Positions 1 through 11,642 of a stretch of 64,000 nucleotides of DNA are shown here, in pieces; the first letter of the stretch is position 1, and the number at the start of each line of letters is the position of its first letter. Under the pieces are notes generated by a model. It made no database searches. It was not told the DNA's origin and was given only the letters and a program-made list of their open reading frames with translations. Source of the stretch: Sipunculus nudus (taxonomy: Eukaryota > Annelida > Sipuncula > Golfingiida > Sipunculidae); assembly GCA_026874595.1 (NCBI GenBank), contig CM049314.1, positions 16,236,729 through 16,300,728 of the forward strand, written 5' to 3'. Position numbers and translations under genes: made by a program.

Positions 1-1550
1 TAACCCTCACACAAGAAAACAATATATATATTCAGGGCTCGACATTAACTTTTGAAAGTATTTGCCTGACCGGGTAAGTAACATCTAGCTATTACTTGCC
101 CTACATGAATGTTTACTTGCCTTACAAATATGAATGATTGTATCGAAAAACACAAAGACGTTTTTGCATGCCTTAGGTAAAGTTTTTCTGTTGGACCGAT
201 TGGTCCAGTCGGGCAAGTAGGAGGGGACTTCTAGTTGCCTTACCACTATTTTAGGAACGTTTACTGTCCCCGTGCAAGCGGTTAACCGTAAATGGCGAGC
301 ACTGAGATATGACATGTGTGTGTGTGTATATATATAGATATATATAAATATGTGTGTGTGTGTGTGTAATATACAAATGCCTAGGAGGTATGTTTGCAAT
401 AGTAAGATCAAATCGACAAGAGGAACATGTGGAGAAACTGGCTAAAGATGACCTGTAAGTAAATGCCTTGGGAATCTACAGGTAAGGCGTCACACAAGGA
501 ACAATCCATCTATACGTGTAAAAAATGTATATGGATATCATTGACCCTATGAAAGGATATGAAGAAACAAGAGTGGATGGAAGAGGAATTTAACAAGAGA
601 AAACCCAACAAGAGGTAAGAGGAAGGAATGTCAAACAGGCAACATAACGTGAAGTCGGAGAACGATGTACGGTACGTCATATCACGATAACGCATCCTGA
701 TGAAAGCCCGTAACATATATGATCTGTAGATATATATATATATATATATATATTGTATCTATATGTACAATTATTTACACATTTACACTTAACACACAAT
801 TATTTCCTATGTGTCGGGACAAGAAAATGGTCGTAATGGTTCAATTACGTAATTGCGGGATGGTTACAAGACGGAGTTCCACTGTATATATGTATATATA
901 TATATATATAAATGTGCATGTCTCTATGAACTGCTGGCATGTTTCATCGCACAAGGGAATGGACAGAGCTACAGGTAAGTATCGTAAGAGGTGTGACAGT
1001 AGATCAGCAGATATTTAAAACATTACTGACAAATACTTAGATACCAGTTATCAGCAAAAAAAAACAAGTTTTAGGATTATGACGAAATAAAACGGTAAGT
1101 ATGAGAATATCACGACCATACATACAGGTCGCTTACAAGAAATAACATAAGATTACATGCCACGCTTTACATGATATGCCAATAAGGAACTCTCTGTACC
1201 AAAAACTGTAGTTCTACCAAATAAATATCTGATTAACAGAAAGGGTGCATATACGGTAGTGTTTTACTGAACACATTTGTGTTCCTTCATTAAATTAGAA
1301 ATATTAACCTATATCACAAAACTAACATACTGATATCGATACTTTATCAATTTTTGTAAACAGGTAATTAAACAAGGACAAGTATACACAGTCGACACAA
1401 AAACATGTTATAATACAGAAAGAATGTTATACTTCGAGCATTAAAGTATATACAAAAAAGTATATCCGCTATAATACAAACATATGGAAAAACAACAAGA
1501 GATCTGATATCGATCGCAATGATATAGCGGATGCGTGTGATATGGATACT

Positions 1551-1553
1551 TGC

Positions 1554-1596
<43 letters not shown>

Positions 1597-1643
1597 TATA
1601 TATCTATATATGTGTGTGAGAGTGTGTGTATGTGTGTGTGTGT
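1551..1643. repeat. TA/TG microsatellite
   Basis: A long run of alternating TA followed by TG/AG dinucleotides. It is the longest of several simple repeats in the left 3.7 kb. Nothing suggests coding potential. Confidence 0.9.
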
Positions 1644-1861
1644 TATGGATGAGTGTTTTATTTGAATACTGTCGTCATGCTAGAACAAATAACAAAAAAT
1701 GCAGCGTATAGCTGTGGCACTATCACATTGCATACAGACACCAGGAGAGTCATAAATGGTTCTGCATCAGGATGAAGAAGTCTGTATCACATCTTTTGGC
1801 TGGAGATCACATCATCGAACGTCATTAAACCGTCAGCGAAGTGTCCTTAGGCCATCATGTA

Positions 1862-1973
1862 TCAGAGCGATGTGGTCATCATGGCCGTGTCCGAGCGATA
1901 TGGTTATCATGGCCGTGTCCGAGCGATGTGGTTATCATCACCGTGTCCGAGCGATATGGTAGTCATGTAACAG
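1862..1973 (+). repeat. 28-bp tandem repeat, four copies
   Basis: Four head-to-tail copies of a 28-bp unit beginning TCCGAGCGAT (first copy TCAGAGCGAT). The middle copies differ at a few positions and the last is diverged at its end. Reading through it gives a repetitive peptide that I do not consider a gene. Confidence 0.85.
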
Positions 1974-2667
1974 ATTCTTTACGTGGCACATAACATCTGT
2001 TTTATGTAAAGATTTTCACCAAATGAATATCTTCTGGTTTGTTGTATAATTATGAACAGTCCGCTGAACAGTGGCATATTACATATTCCATATAATTGTA
2101 CCTGTCTGGTTCTACACTGTTTCACAACAAAACAGATATCTACCGGGTCTATTGTCAGTAAACAATCTTACAGGAAGGCGCCGTATATATCCAACAATTC
2201 CTGAAAGGGCAGTCTTTATAGTCTATTTCACATCTGGCACTATACTGTTATCACAGAAACAGACACCGGTTGAATGTTCGTTGTATTATCAGATGATACC
2301 AGAATTCAAACAATAACGTCTCAAATCACAGTTTGCAGCACATTTAGATACGACTGTTAAGTTAATGCGTTCAACTCACCATACCATTTATGGCACAAGC
2401 TCTTAACTGAAAGTCCATCCAGCCAGCCAGTTCCAAAAGTATACTGATATTTTTTGACGTGTTGTCTGTACCAAATTCAAATCGTAATGTGGAGAGCACA
2501 CTCAGACAACTCGCACTTATAGACGTACAGCCTGCCATTATGTTATTCTCATCGTCTTGACGTGGCAGGAAACACACAGCTGCTTACATCAGACGACAAA
2601 TTTAATCTGACCACGGGTGAAATGAGCAGTAACATTCATACTGATCATGTTGGGTTTTCATCAGGAC

Positions 2668-3172
2668 GGGAGATCATTGGAGAGAAATATGTGAGCACAT
2701 ATTGGAGTCTGCAGATCAGTAGTTGTGTGATATAAATCAAAATAATGTTTACATACCACTCAAACGATATCCCATTCGACTGAGGTTACGGCAATTGCAC
2801 AAACCCACGTATGTTTATAAGATAAAGACAGACACACTGTTTTGCACCATTGTTCCCCACCTTAAATAATGCACACGTCACCCAGTTCTGAACGCAGAGG
2901 GAAACGGGTCATTAATCCGCAAGAAATATTTCACTGAGATAGCTGTTTTCTTCACGCAGGGAGATCATTGGAAAATAAATGTAAGCACGCCTATAGCTGT
3001 TTACAGATGAATTGTGGTATACCATAAACAAGGCATATTAGCAAAACCATATCATATGATATCAGAAGTGACTGAGATCACACGAAATGCGCAAATACGC
3101 CTTGGTGTATGAGACCAAGACGGATACATAGTTTTGCACCAAGACACCCCCTGTGAAATAATGCACACGAAG
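2668..3172 (+). repeat. Diverged tandem duplication, about 290-bp period
   Basis: Two related segments start with GGAGATCATTGGA at about 2668 and 2959. Both continue through a shared TTTTGCACCA block and end near an AATAATGCACACG block (about 2865 and 3156). The copies have diverged and contain indels. No coding ORF spans them. Confidence 0.6.
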
Positions 3173-3896
3173 TCTGCAGGAACTCCGGATGTGACCAGAG
3201 GAATACAGGGTTCGGTGACTGTTTTCAAATACAGTGGTCCAGATGACGCTGTGTTATAAACAACTAGGTGTCTTCGTGTATAAACCAGATTACCCCCTTA
3301 AATGTATCATTGGCCACGTTTATTAGTTTATAATACCTTTCCATATACTGACAATATGATGAACACTGAAGATAGTTGTTTAATGATCACACATCACCTA
3401 CATCATGAATGTGACGTGTTGTATCGAATCGGAAAATGCATGTACGATATCTGAACACACGATCTGACTTTATTGTGACTCGTGTCATGTGATGACTGTA
3501 TGTTTTTGTAAGGGAATATCATGAAACAATGAATCGCGCAGCGTTTCCCAGATATGTTATACATCGCTGTCTGTGCAAACACGAGTACTTATTTAATGTA
3601 TTTATTGTTGATCATACACATATACTTACTGTTGCAAAAAGCTAAAACATTGCTATCAATACAAATATAACAGAAGTCATACATCACGGTCCATTTTGAT
3701 TGCATTACTCGTCACAGATATTCGAACACCCCCCCCCCCTCCCCATCCCCATACGATTACTCAATGATAGAGCGTTCGAACTCTGCTGTGTGTTGTCCCC
3801 ATCGAACCCACACGTTCGGTACACAGATAGCATGGAAAACCACGTCCAACATACCTGTTCCAACAAGTGAAATAAACGGTATACTGATGGATTTAC

Positions 3897-4145
3897 ATGA
3901 GGATATTTTGTATAGTTTATGAGGATATTCGTATGGACAAAATGCCTCAACATAAATGTGTTTTTTCGAATATTTGCCCTGGCGGGTACAAGAAATATCA
4001 GCTATACTGTAAGCACGTGGTGTGTTTGCACTGTGTCGTGACACATTTTCTCCCGTACGGACTGGAGGAAGCAAACAATCTGACCCGTCTGAAATATATA
4101 TGCAGGTTGATCCGGTGCCCGAAATGTCGACGGAAGAAATTGTGA
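3897..4145 (+). CDS. Small RING-like zinc-binding protein
   Basis: An 82-codon ORF with a RING-like cysteine pattern. There is a first Cys pair near residues 21-27 (spaced by five rather than two residues), then C-K-H-V-V-C-L-H-C, then after a long basic loop a closing C-P-K-C followed by Arg/Lys. RING proteins usually act as E3 ubiquitin ligases, and mollusc herpesviruses carry several small ones. The irregular first pair and short length mean it could be a degenerate RING, part of a spliced gene, or chance. It lies at the left edge of the coding block, and its stop is followed by an AT-rich gap to 4890. Confidence 0.4.
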   Translation: MRIFCIVYEDIRMDKMPQHKCVFSNICPGGYKKYQLYCKHVVCLHCVVTHFLPYGLEEANNLTRLKYICRLIRCPKCRRKKL

Positions 4146-4889
4146 AATATAGGGTGAGTTAATCCTTTTCCTGTGTTACACATTTATTGCATGGACAGAT
4201 TTATACACACAGTTAACTCATAATACAGGTATTCATTCTACACATGCATCGCTTTGCATTACAAAACTATGACATGAGAAACACACAAGGTCATATGTTT
4301 GATCTTTATTTTATTTGTAAAATATGATATTTGCAAAGCGTTTTTTTACTGATATATGTTACAAATATCATCGCTGAATTCACACTACACGTACGAGCGT
4401 GTATGTATCATAATAACAGTGTATGTCTTGACATATTACAGCAATATGAACACCATATATTTAAATACGATTGGTCCGAGCGTCAATCCGTATCAACAAA
4501 TCTCTGGTTACACACTTAATTTAGTGTGTCTGTAGGTTTTTATATTATATTCTGTTACTTTCCGTGTAATATCAAACTTGATTCTATACATGCGCGATGT
4601 CTTGTTCTTCACCTGTTCCTTGTATCGTCACTTCGCAGGTGTTTATCTAACGTCCTTCTGGTAACTCCAAAATGTTGTCATCACATGCAGACTGTGACAA
4701 TGCCTCCGCCTTTAGGTCGGCCTGAAACACATGCTTTCACCCAGTACATGACATGTGTACATTTTGTATCATAATTATGTAAAATATTGTGGTATGATGA
4801 CAATGTAACACGTATCATCTAGCGTCCGTCTAATGACACAACTGGGTCATGTGATTTAATACAGGACGTCGTACTGATCGCTATTCTTT
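4146..4889. other. Intergenic, nothing recognised
   Basis: AT-rich gap between the small RING-like ORF and the Cys-rich minus-strand gene. Short ORFs exist on the plus strand (for example 4331-4519 and 4526-4774), but none has recognisable composition or motifs. Confidence 0.5.
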
Positions 4890-5507
4890 CTACACCCGTT
4901 GTCGTTGCACGCAAACGTGATTCATAATCTGTTTATGGAATCTCAGCAGATGGTCCGGCCTGAACCGTAAGATCTTTTCGGAATCCCAGTAACATCCAAA
5001 GCACGTACAGTTCCCAATAAACATGAAATATTTGACGGGCTCAGTTGTTAGTGACTCGCCGTTTGCTAAGAGGTTTCCCACAACATCCCCGGGATCGACA
5101 TGCTCTGCTGGCCAATATTTCGATATCACGACAGTAGAATGTATGACAAAACCGATCATACCGGGCCACTCGAATAATATCTTCACGGCGCATGGTGTAT
5201 GACCAGGTCCCTTATGGAGCGCTGCGTGCTCCATATATTTCGATGTGATGACACCACACAGTTTACAACGCAATATCGGGTCGCTGTCGTAGGAGTCGAT
5301 CACACAGTGTTTAGAGGCGCAACAGCTGATTCGAGACGCCGTAAGCAGGGTTGTACACTGTTGACAATCGCCGTTGTTTTTATACATCTCGATCAAACGT
5401 TGGTACAGTTCAGTAGGTAGCAGCCAAAAGAATGTATGCGGTATATACCGCGACGTTAACCACCGCGTGCATATGTCGAACAAAGTACCTGGTTGTTTCC
5501 GTTCCAT
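4890..5507 (-). CDS. Unrecognised Cys-rich protein, 205 aa
   Basis: A 205-residue ORF that I do not recognise. It contains several Cys clusters that could bind zinc: C-Q-Q-C near residue 50, a C-C-x4-C group, C-K-L-C near residue 83 and C-T-C-x2-C near residue 168. There is no signal peptide or membrane segment. GC content is higher than in the flanking gaps, which supports coding. It lies just downstream of and on the same strand as the IAP gene, in a block rich in RING and death-fold genes, so a role in host-response control is possible but only inferred from position. Confidence 0.5.
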   Translation of the reverse strand: MERKQPGTLFDICTRWLTSRYIPHTFFWLLPTELYQRLIEMYKNNGDCQQCTTLLTASRISCCASKHCVIDSYDSDPILRCKLCGVITSKYMEHAALHKGPGHTPCAVKILFEWPGMIGFVIHSTVVISKYWPAEHVDPGDVVGNLLANGESLTTEPVKYFMFIGNCTCFGCYWDSEKILRFRPDHLLRFHKQIMNHVCVQRQRV

Positions 5508-5827
5508 GATATCACACCCCGATTCGGTCGTATACCAGACACGTACTACAGGATAGTGCTATGTGCACAGACCTTTATATGTTGCAGGCCAACATTAACT
5601 CGAACGAGTTATGGCTGGTACAGCGGACTTGTATCAACATTTTTTCAGGCGCTCCGTCATTTAAATGTGTCATACTGTCCGCACTGTCGTATACTAAACC
5701 GAAACCATTCCATCATCGCATATTCTTTGGTTATTAGTACCACGGACGCCTTCGGACAATAACGCGCTGACTATTCGCGAACAGATGTCTGGGAATTTCG
5801 ATCATCTGCTTGTAAAAAAACACACGT

Positions 5828-8417
5828 TCAGGATAAGAAAAATTTTATTGTGCCTCGGATAAGTTTCCGGCATATCGGGCAATTCCTAATGTCTGATGCA
5901 CAACCCATACATGATACAATATGTCCGCATGGCAAGAAAATGATTTGACGAATTTGGTCCAAACAGATTACACACATAGTCTTGTCTTGTAACAACTGCT
6001 TTTCTTGTATCAGGGCATCCACATCTGAAATTAACAACACACGAACTGATTGTCATGCAAAGCGATGTATACCTTAAATAACCGTTATGTAATCATAGAA
6101 ATCAGCATACGACTGTAATCTACAACGTTATATTACGGACACCGATCTATATTTGTTACGTATACATACTACAGCAAATACAATGCTTTGTTCACTGTCA
6201 TTCAAATGAGGACGTAATTGCCATTGTGTGTGTGTGTGTGTGTGTAATGAAATGACCATATCGTTGAATTGACCAAATGATTACTTTTTTTGTTTGTAGG
6301 TCCAGCTGTTTGCGGACCGTTCCCGTCACCGTCACTCCCGTTTGACTGCTGCATTTCGCCAACGAGCGGTTTCTCTTCCGCTTCACGTGCGGCTGGAGTG
6401 CTGGCAGCGGATGTTTCATATGAATCCATCACAGCAGCTAGTAAACATTCAGCGGATTCAAACGCCTGCCCTGTCGTACGTAGCTTGTTTTCTATGACGG
6501 ACGCCACTCTGTCACGGGGAATACCCGTGTTGAGGACTAACTGGACTCTGTCCGTGCTCATTTGTGCCGCCAGGTGTCTGGGGTCGTACTCTGATGTCGG
6601 CCATTTGAAACAGCACACAATATATGATAATATATGTGAATGAGTCCGAACGACGTGTTGAATATCAATACGTTTCTGAGAATATTTATAATGTGGACAA
6701 TGAAGCTACACCTCACAAATTATTACCAGTATGAATATGCATGATATCAACACAGAATATCAATGGGTCCGATCTCACTTGCCAAACAACGTATCTCAAC
6801 AGTATAACGGCTTGGGTATTATGGCTCTGATCAGAAAGAGTCCTAAAGTCTAGCCGAGACGTATTAATGACTATATGAAACATTTGATATGTATGTGAAA
6901 GTGAAACGGAAAATACGTTTTTCATCACATGACTGGACAGCTCTTGCATAAAAATATCAGTCATTGTGTGAATATACTGACATGACATAAGTCCTGAACA
7001 GAAATATAACGTAATGTTACATATTTGGCATATATTATATATATGTTCTGACCTTAGAAACTCAAGTACAACATTAACAGCAAAACCACATACCTGATCG
7101 TTCGGGCGTTTCGCTCCTGCTTTCTAAGTAACGTTTGGTCCTAACTTTGGCGTTGGTACCCTGTAACAGATTCATAATATGTTTGTGTACACACGTCATC
7201 ACGAATATTTCCTTATATAGTGATACAAAGTGGTTTCGTATGTTCATATCTTAAACAAAACGCATTACTGAATATATTGTATTGACTGTCGTTAAAGGAT
7301 AATGCGTGTCTGATGCTTTTTCTGTGTGATCATGTAAAATGTGTGTGATAAGTAAAGAATAATCACCAATGTCTCGCTTTTAACCATAGTTGCATTTCTG
7401 TTTGCCTCGTGAATGAATTCAGGTCCTTTGGACTGCATAACAAAACCACATTTTGGGAACCAACGTGCATGCTCAGCCCATGGTTCATCTCCCGGTTCCC
7501 AGGCACGAAGCCCTCCATCACAGTAAAAACACCGGCAACAATCATGTTCACCTGCAACACAAAATACGTATCATCTGTTATGAACATAAATGCGTATCAC
7601 ATTAATTAATACATACCACTGTAATCAGTGACCGAAGTATTATCTTCTGTTGCAAAAAAAAAAGAATCAATACGCGTCTCATAATTATTCATCTGAAATT
7701 GTTTCTTGGTCATGTGCCAAACAATATACAGTTATCGTCTCACAGCCTGCAAATGCAGGATAGAACCGTTTCCAATGACTGATGCGATATCTACAGACAT
7801 ATTATATTTTATACGAGATGATATACTCCGTTGGTCGGACTTACAAGAACGAACTAAAACAATCAAACACGTTTATTTAGGTGAAAGAAATGGTGTCGTT
7901 TTTCTAACTACAAATGTAGCGAGCATGTATTACCTGTGTAGTAAAACCCGGCTTCGGCCAGTGATTCGGGAGTCTGTTCTTTACCCACTGGCCATTCACG
8001 GAACGTCGCTAGTCTGTTTTGCTCTGTAGCCAGTCTTGGCCTTCGAGGTCTCTTTGTAATTATGCCCAACCGTTCCTTCAGGATATCCTTGTAGAAAGAC
8101 GTTCCTCCAGTTTTGTTTGCAAGGATCGGGCTATTGTCGTCAGGAAGTGGTACGTTATTCGTTGGTTCCCCGCGAACAAACGCACACCGGTCTCCGTAAT
8201 ACCGGAAATGTTCCTCGTCTGGATCATCCCCTGTCTCCCAACCCATCATAGCACCTTGACAGAAGGCACATTTTACTTTATCACGTGGTCCGACAAAGTA
8301 TAAACCCGCCGCCGACATCAGCCTCGGCTCGATCAAGTCCCTTTTCGGCCATTGACGGTAGCTATCCAGTCTGTTTTTTTCAATCCACATCGCCGAAGCC
8401 GATAGCCGTTCGCCCAT
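5828..8417 (-). CDS. Spliced inhibitor-of-apoptosis protein (BIR-BIR-UBA-RING)
   Basis: A five-exon model fits: exons 8417-7934, 7551-7385, 7160-7094, 6590-6285 and 6024-5828, with GT-AG borders and consistent phase, giving 406 residues. BIR1 has C50, C53, H70 and C78. BIR2 is completed across the first intron and has C169, C172, H189 and C196 with the usual G-L-R-x-W-E-P-G-D core. Exon 4 encodes a UBA-like helix bundle of cIAP type. Exon 5 is an IAP RING (C-V-I-C-L-D, P-C-G-H, C-P-I-C-R) ending R-G-T-I-K-F-F-L-S. The family binds caspases through BIR and ubiquitinates targets through RING. A TATAAAAA lies at 8495-8488, as in neighbouring genes. The exon 2 donor (ATG before GTTAAA) is the weakest call. 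Introns are 383, 224, 503 and 260 bp. Confidence 0.82.
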
Positions 8418-8487
8418 TTTGTCTATGAGCGTTTTCAGATGACTTTCACTATATGCATTTTGGCCATACGAAATAGCTCTTTCTGGG

Positions 8488-8495
8488 TTTTTATA
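8488..8495 (-). promoter_or_regulatory. TATA box of the IAP gene
   Basis: TATAAAAA on the minus strand, about 70 bases before the IAP start codon. This is the spacing seen at other genes of the window. Confidence 0.55.
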
Positions 8496-8901
8496 TTATG
8501 CAACGTCACTCTCGCAGTGCCCGCGTCCCTGCACTATCTGTTTCAACCGATGCTGATGTGTATATAACTGTATCTGAAGTGGAGTATTAGTTCGGTCACA
8601 TGACTACGGGTACAACGTCTTAACTCGGAGTACCACGTAGTCGTATGTTTACAGCAGCTCTTTGCAGATCAAACAGAGCAGACAGTAATGCATGTCGGAC
8701 TCTATATATATAGGCCGCGTGCTGTTCCGCATAGGATCCTATTACAAATACACTGTGAAACTGATACCACAATGTATTATCTTGGACGAAAGCTGACACA
8801 CGTTATCTTGCGATACTACATCATATGCAAGATTCCGATGTCCCAGCACCTGTACCGACCAATCAGCAGGCAGTGAGTCATACCTGTCCTATCACAATGT
8901 G

Positions 8902-8909
8902 TATATAAT
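8902..8909 (+). promoter_or_regulatory. TATA box of the CARD gene at 8979
   Basis: TATATAAT, about 70 bases before the ATG at 8979. The IAP and CARD genes are divergent, with their promoters in the 560-bp gap between them. Confidence 0.6.
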
Positions 8910-8978
8910 ATTTGGCGTGTGCTTACCCTCATTCAGTCACAACCTCACTCCCACAACGTGGCACCTCACGACTGACTG

Positions 8979-9803
8979 GTGTCTACCGCTGATTGCGAGG
9001 ACAGGATGTCCGCGTCTTGGGCAGAAGTGTTCAGACGATGCCGCCCAGAGTTGTTGGCTAACCTGACGGTGGACGAGATGTTATGTGCTATCCTGAAGAG
9101 CAGAAACGTGTTGTCACAGTACCACGCTTACGCACGTAACACCACCCCTTTTGCAAAAGCAACATCCTTGATCGACCATATATCAAAGAACGACAGTCAT
9201 GTGAAACATTTCATCACTGCTCTTAAGGAAACAGGGCAGCCGCACGTGGCTCTCTTGTTGGAAAAGCAAAAGCGGAAATGCGAGGAAGAGGCGAAGCAGA
9301 GATGTAAGGAACAGACAAGACAGTGGTGGGAGGAACTGGTACCACCAAATGGCGCACAAGCCAACCGACAGGCCGACCCATGCGGTGGTCCCGATTGGAC
9401 AGGCCTGTTTGCGTTCTTGTCTTGCTCAGATCAACACGACAACGCTCCGTTCGATCAAAACAAAGACAGGAAGTTCAAAGAAAAGATTGTGCCGCTGTTT
9501 CGAATCTTGGCACAGATACTGAACTCAATGAACGACAAGTTGCTCTTCATGATGACGTGTGTGTCAGCAAAAATCGTCAAAATGGCAGAATGGCACCAGA
9601 TATGGGAGCAGACAGACAATGACACAGCCAACAGTTTGCTACAAGCTTTGGAGGGAGAAACATACGTGCAATGGAACTACTTCAGCCTGATATGCCGTAC
9701 AGCAGACTTGAAGGCCGCCGCATACATCATCGACGACGCCTTGACGACAGCTGGAGTTACATCGCTCTACTCCATCATGGTTTCGGGATCCCCGTGCGGG
9801 TAG
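8979..9803 (+). CDS. CARD-domain protein, 274 aa
   Basis: The first 95 residues read as a caspase-recruitment domain. Helical segments surround L-T-V-D-E-M-L, then a V-L-S-Q-Y-H-A-Y stretch, then the highly typical A-L-K-E-T-G-Q-P-H-V-A-L-L-L-E ending of a CARD. A charged helix follows (K/E/R-rich, about 95-120), then a C-terminal region of about 150 residues that I do not recognise, probably helical. CARDs bind other CARDs in apoptosome, inflammasome and RIG-I/MAVS type complexes, so a viral one may act as a decoy; that is inference. The second in-frame Met (residue 10) is an alternative start, but the TATA at 8902 fits either. Confidence 0.82.
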   Translation: MSTADCEDRMSASWAEVFRRCRPELLANLTVDEMLCAILKSRNVLSQYHAYARNTTPFAKATSLIDHISKNDSHVKHFITALKETGQPHVALLLEKQKRKCEEEAKQRCKEQTRQWWEELVPPNGAQANRQADPCGGPDWTGLFAFLSCSDQHDNAPFDQNKDRKFKEKIVPLFRILAQILNSMNDKLLFMMTCVSAKIVKMAEWHQIWEQTDNDTANSLLQALEGETYVQWNYFSLICRTADLKAAAYIIDDALTTAGVTSLYSIMVSGSPCG

Positions 9804-10319
9804 AAAACAAGGGAAGTCGCAAGGACCTTCACTGTGTATATACCGTTTTGTAGCACTGTATCATTGAACTTATATCTGCTTTATCACTAGTATCCGACTC
9901 TAGTCAGACTAAAGGATTTCGTTTTTGGTATACTGTAATGACGCCGGACTCTGGTTTATGTTTTTTCCAGTTATCGGTATGACGTATGTAGGCGTCAGGT
10001 TTCGTGTGGTCACACATACGACGACCGTGTACGGACTATCAAGATCTGCATGCGTATTTATTTTTTCGAGTTGGTTGTATTTATGGATATGACTGGAATG
10101 TATAAATATCACATGTAACTCAAATGATCTGATTTCTTGTTTTGTTTTATCATACCAGACCTTCCATAAAAACACTCACACATTTAATACACAAAGATGC
10201 ACAAGACGCAATACTCTCCTCAACGTAACATTTTAATACATCGGCCAATACAGTACATACGACATACGCCAGTTACAAACGGCAAACATACATTCTTCAA
10301 AAGAAAGGTATCTGATTAA
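9804..10319. other. Convergent intergenic gap
   Basis: Lies between two stop codons of converging genes. An 88-codon minus-strand ORF (9909-10175) has no recognisable features. An ATTAAA-like signal on the minus strand near 10230 could serve the downstream minus-strand gene. Nothing else is seen. Confidence 0.5.
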
Positions 10320-11642
10320 CTAATAAAAACGTATGCAAAGGCTACCATCATCGCTGGATGAAGAAGACGATGTGCGTGTACCGCCGATGTCCAAAGAAGA
10401 GTCAGAAGACCTTCGATCCGTGTAATAAGTAGCAGGTGGGTCTCTCCTGAATACTTCATTGTCGTCAATGGAACTGGCCAGAGACGAATAAGGACACGAT
10501 ACGTCGTCATCCTCGCTGGTCAGAACAGAGTCTGGAGACCGTGGTTCAGTGTCAGGAGAAGCAGGGGGGTCTGTGTATCTGATTACTTCGCTAGTCAAAG
10601 CATCCATATCATTGGCGAAATCCTGACCGGTGTCGTCATTATCGCTGGCCTGAGACCTGTAACGAGACGATATGTTATCACCGTCGCTGGCCAGAAAGGA
10701 GTAAGGAGACCGTGGTTCCGGGTCAGGAGAGGCAGGGGGCTCTGTGTACCTGATAACTCCATCACTCAAAGCATTCCTCACATTGGCGAAATCATGACCG
10801 GTGTCGTCATTATCGCTGGCCAGGGACATGTAACGAGACGATATGTTATCATCGTCGCTGGCCAGAAAGGAGTAAGGAGACCGTGGTTCCGCGTCTGGAG
10901 AGGCAGGGGGGTCTGTGTACCTGATAACTCCATCACTCATAGCATTCCTCACATTGGCGAAATCATAAACATCGCCGTCATCGCCACTGGCCATCTCAAC
11001 ACTATCATTCTCATTGACGCCCATAGCACTCTGTGTGTCGCTGTCATATGCACCTTCACCATACATAACGAAGTTGGTTCCACTCATCATTCGCTCGCAC
11101 TCAAGACTAAGTGCAACGTTGGGTATACATCGCACAAGCCTTTCCCATTCCGACTTGTTCAAAGTCACACATACTTTTTGAGTGACGACACCGTTTTCGG
11201 TGTCAACGTACTTGAATGTTACCTCGTAGTTATCAGAGCCATGTGGACATTGCTTGGCGTACATGGTCAACCGTTTTCCGCGATACTCTTCCAGGATCAG
11301 TTTCACCTGATTATGAACCGCTATTGCTCGTGTAAACTCGGCTGCGCGACCTGATAACTGCTTCCACGCGATATGACTGAAGTAGATCACACGGCGCTCA
11401 AACCCAGGTGCAAGGCCTTTCACAAGGAAGATACCCTGCTGATCAATATACAACCCTGCACGGTCATCACACTCACGAACGCCTTCGTCCGAAATGGTTT
11501 GCCAGAGAGGTACCGTCCACATGTCATGGCCAGTAGAACCAGCTGTCAGGTTGATCGGTATCCGAACTGTATACACGTTCATATAGGTGTCACCTGAACC
11601 ATCGGTGGTCCGTTCACTTTCACTGTCCCGGTCATCCATCAC
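10320..11642 (-). CDS. Protein with 57-residue acidic repeats, 440 aa
   Basis: The N-terminal half (about residues 15-205) is folded-looking. It contains two short segments of similar shape, ending in F-S-H-I-A-W-K-Q-L and T-L-N-K-S-E-W-E-R-L. These resemble the end of the PC4/p15 single-strand-binding fold, but the match is weak. The C-terminal half is disordered, acidic and Ser/Pro-rich. It carries three copies of a 57-residue unit (171 bp in the DNA), each with P-P-A-S-P-D-x-E-P-R-S-P followed by S-D-x-D-N-I/V-S. The unit looks like a transactivator or phosphoprotein tail. The likely setting is nuclear regulation, but I do not claim a function. Confidence 0.75.
   Translation of the reverse strand: MMDDRDSESERTTDGSGDTYMNVYTVRIPINLTAGSTGHDMWTVPLWQTISDEGVRECDDRAGLYIDQQGIFLVKGLAPGFERRVIYFSHIAWKQLSGRAAEFTRAIAVHNQVKLILEEYRGKRLTMYAKQCPHGSDNYEVTFKYVDTENGVVTQKVCVTLNKSEWERLVRCIPNVALSLECERMMSGTNFVMYGEGAYDSDTQSAMGVNENDSVEMASGDDGDVYDFANVRNAMSDGVIRYTDPPASPDAEPRSPYSFLASDDDNISSRYMSLASDNDDTGHDFANVRNALSDGVIRYTEPPASPDPEPRSPYSFLASDGDNISSRYRSQASDNDDTGQDFANDMDALTSEVIRYTDPPASPDTEPRSPDSVLTSEDDDVSCPYSSLASSIDDNEVFRRDPPATYYTDRRSSDSSLDIGGTRTSSSSSSDDGSLCIRFY
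10507..10990 (-). repeat. Intragenic 171-bp repeats
   Basis: Tandem units with a 171-bp period (for example GAGACCGTGGTTC at 10535, 10706 and 10877) inside the 440-residue gene. The period is an exact multiple of three, so repeat number can change without breaking the frame. Confidence 0.8.

Larger units (their letters stand above)
1..3700. other. AT-rich region without a convincing gene
   Basis: No ORF here looks like a real protein; the short ones are low-complexity or read through microsatellites. The stretch holds TG/TA microsatellites (about 313-368, 727-752, 893-911, 1551-1640), a 28-bp tandem repeat at 1862-1973 and a diverged duplication near 2668-3170. Base composition is clearly more AT-rich than the gene blocks to the right. 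It could be a viral repeat or regulatory region, or flanking host DNA if the virus is integrated. I cannot decide which. Confidence 0.6.

Noticed and set aside
6285-6310. Plus-strand pyrimidine tract followed by TTTGTAG, resembling a splice acceptor for a plus-strand gene
   Set aside because: The same stretch is the donor end of an IAP exon on the minus strand, and no plus-strand coding follows that makes sense.
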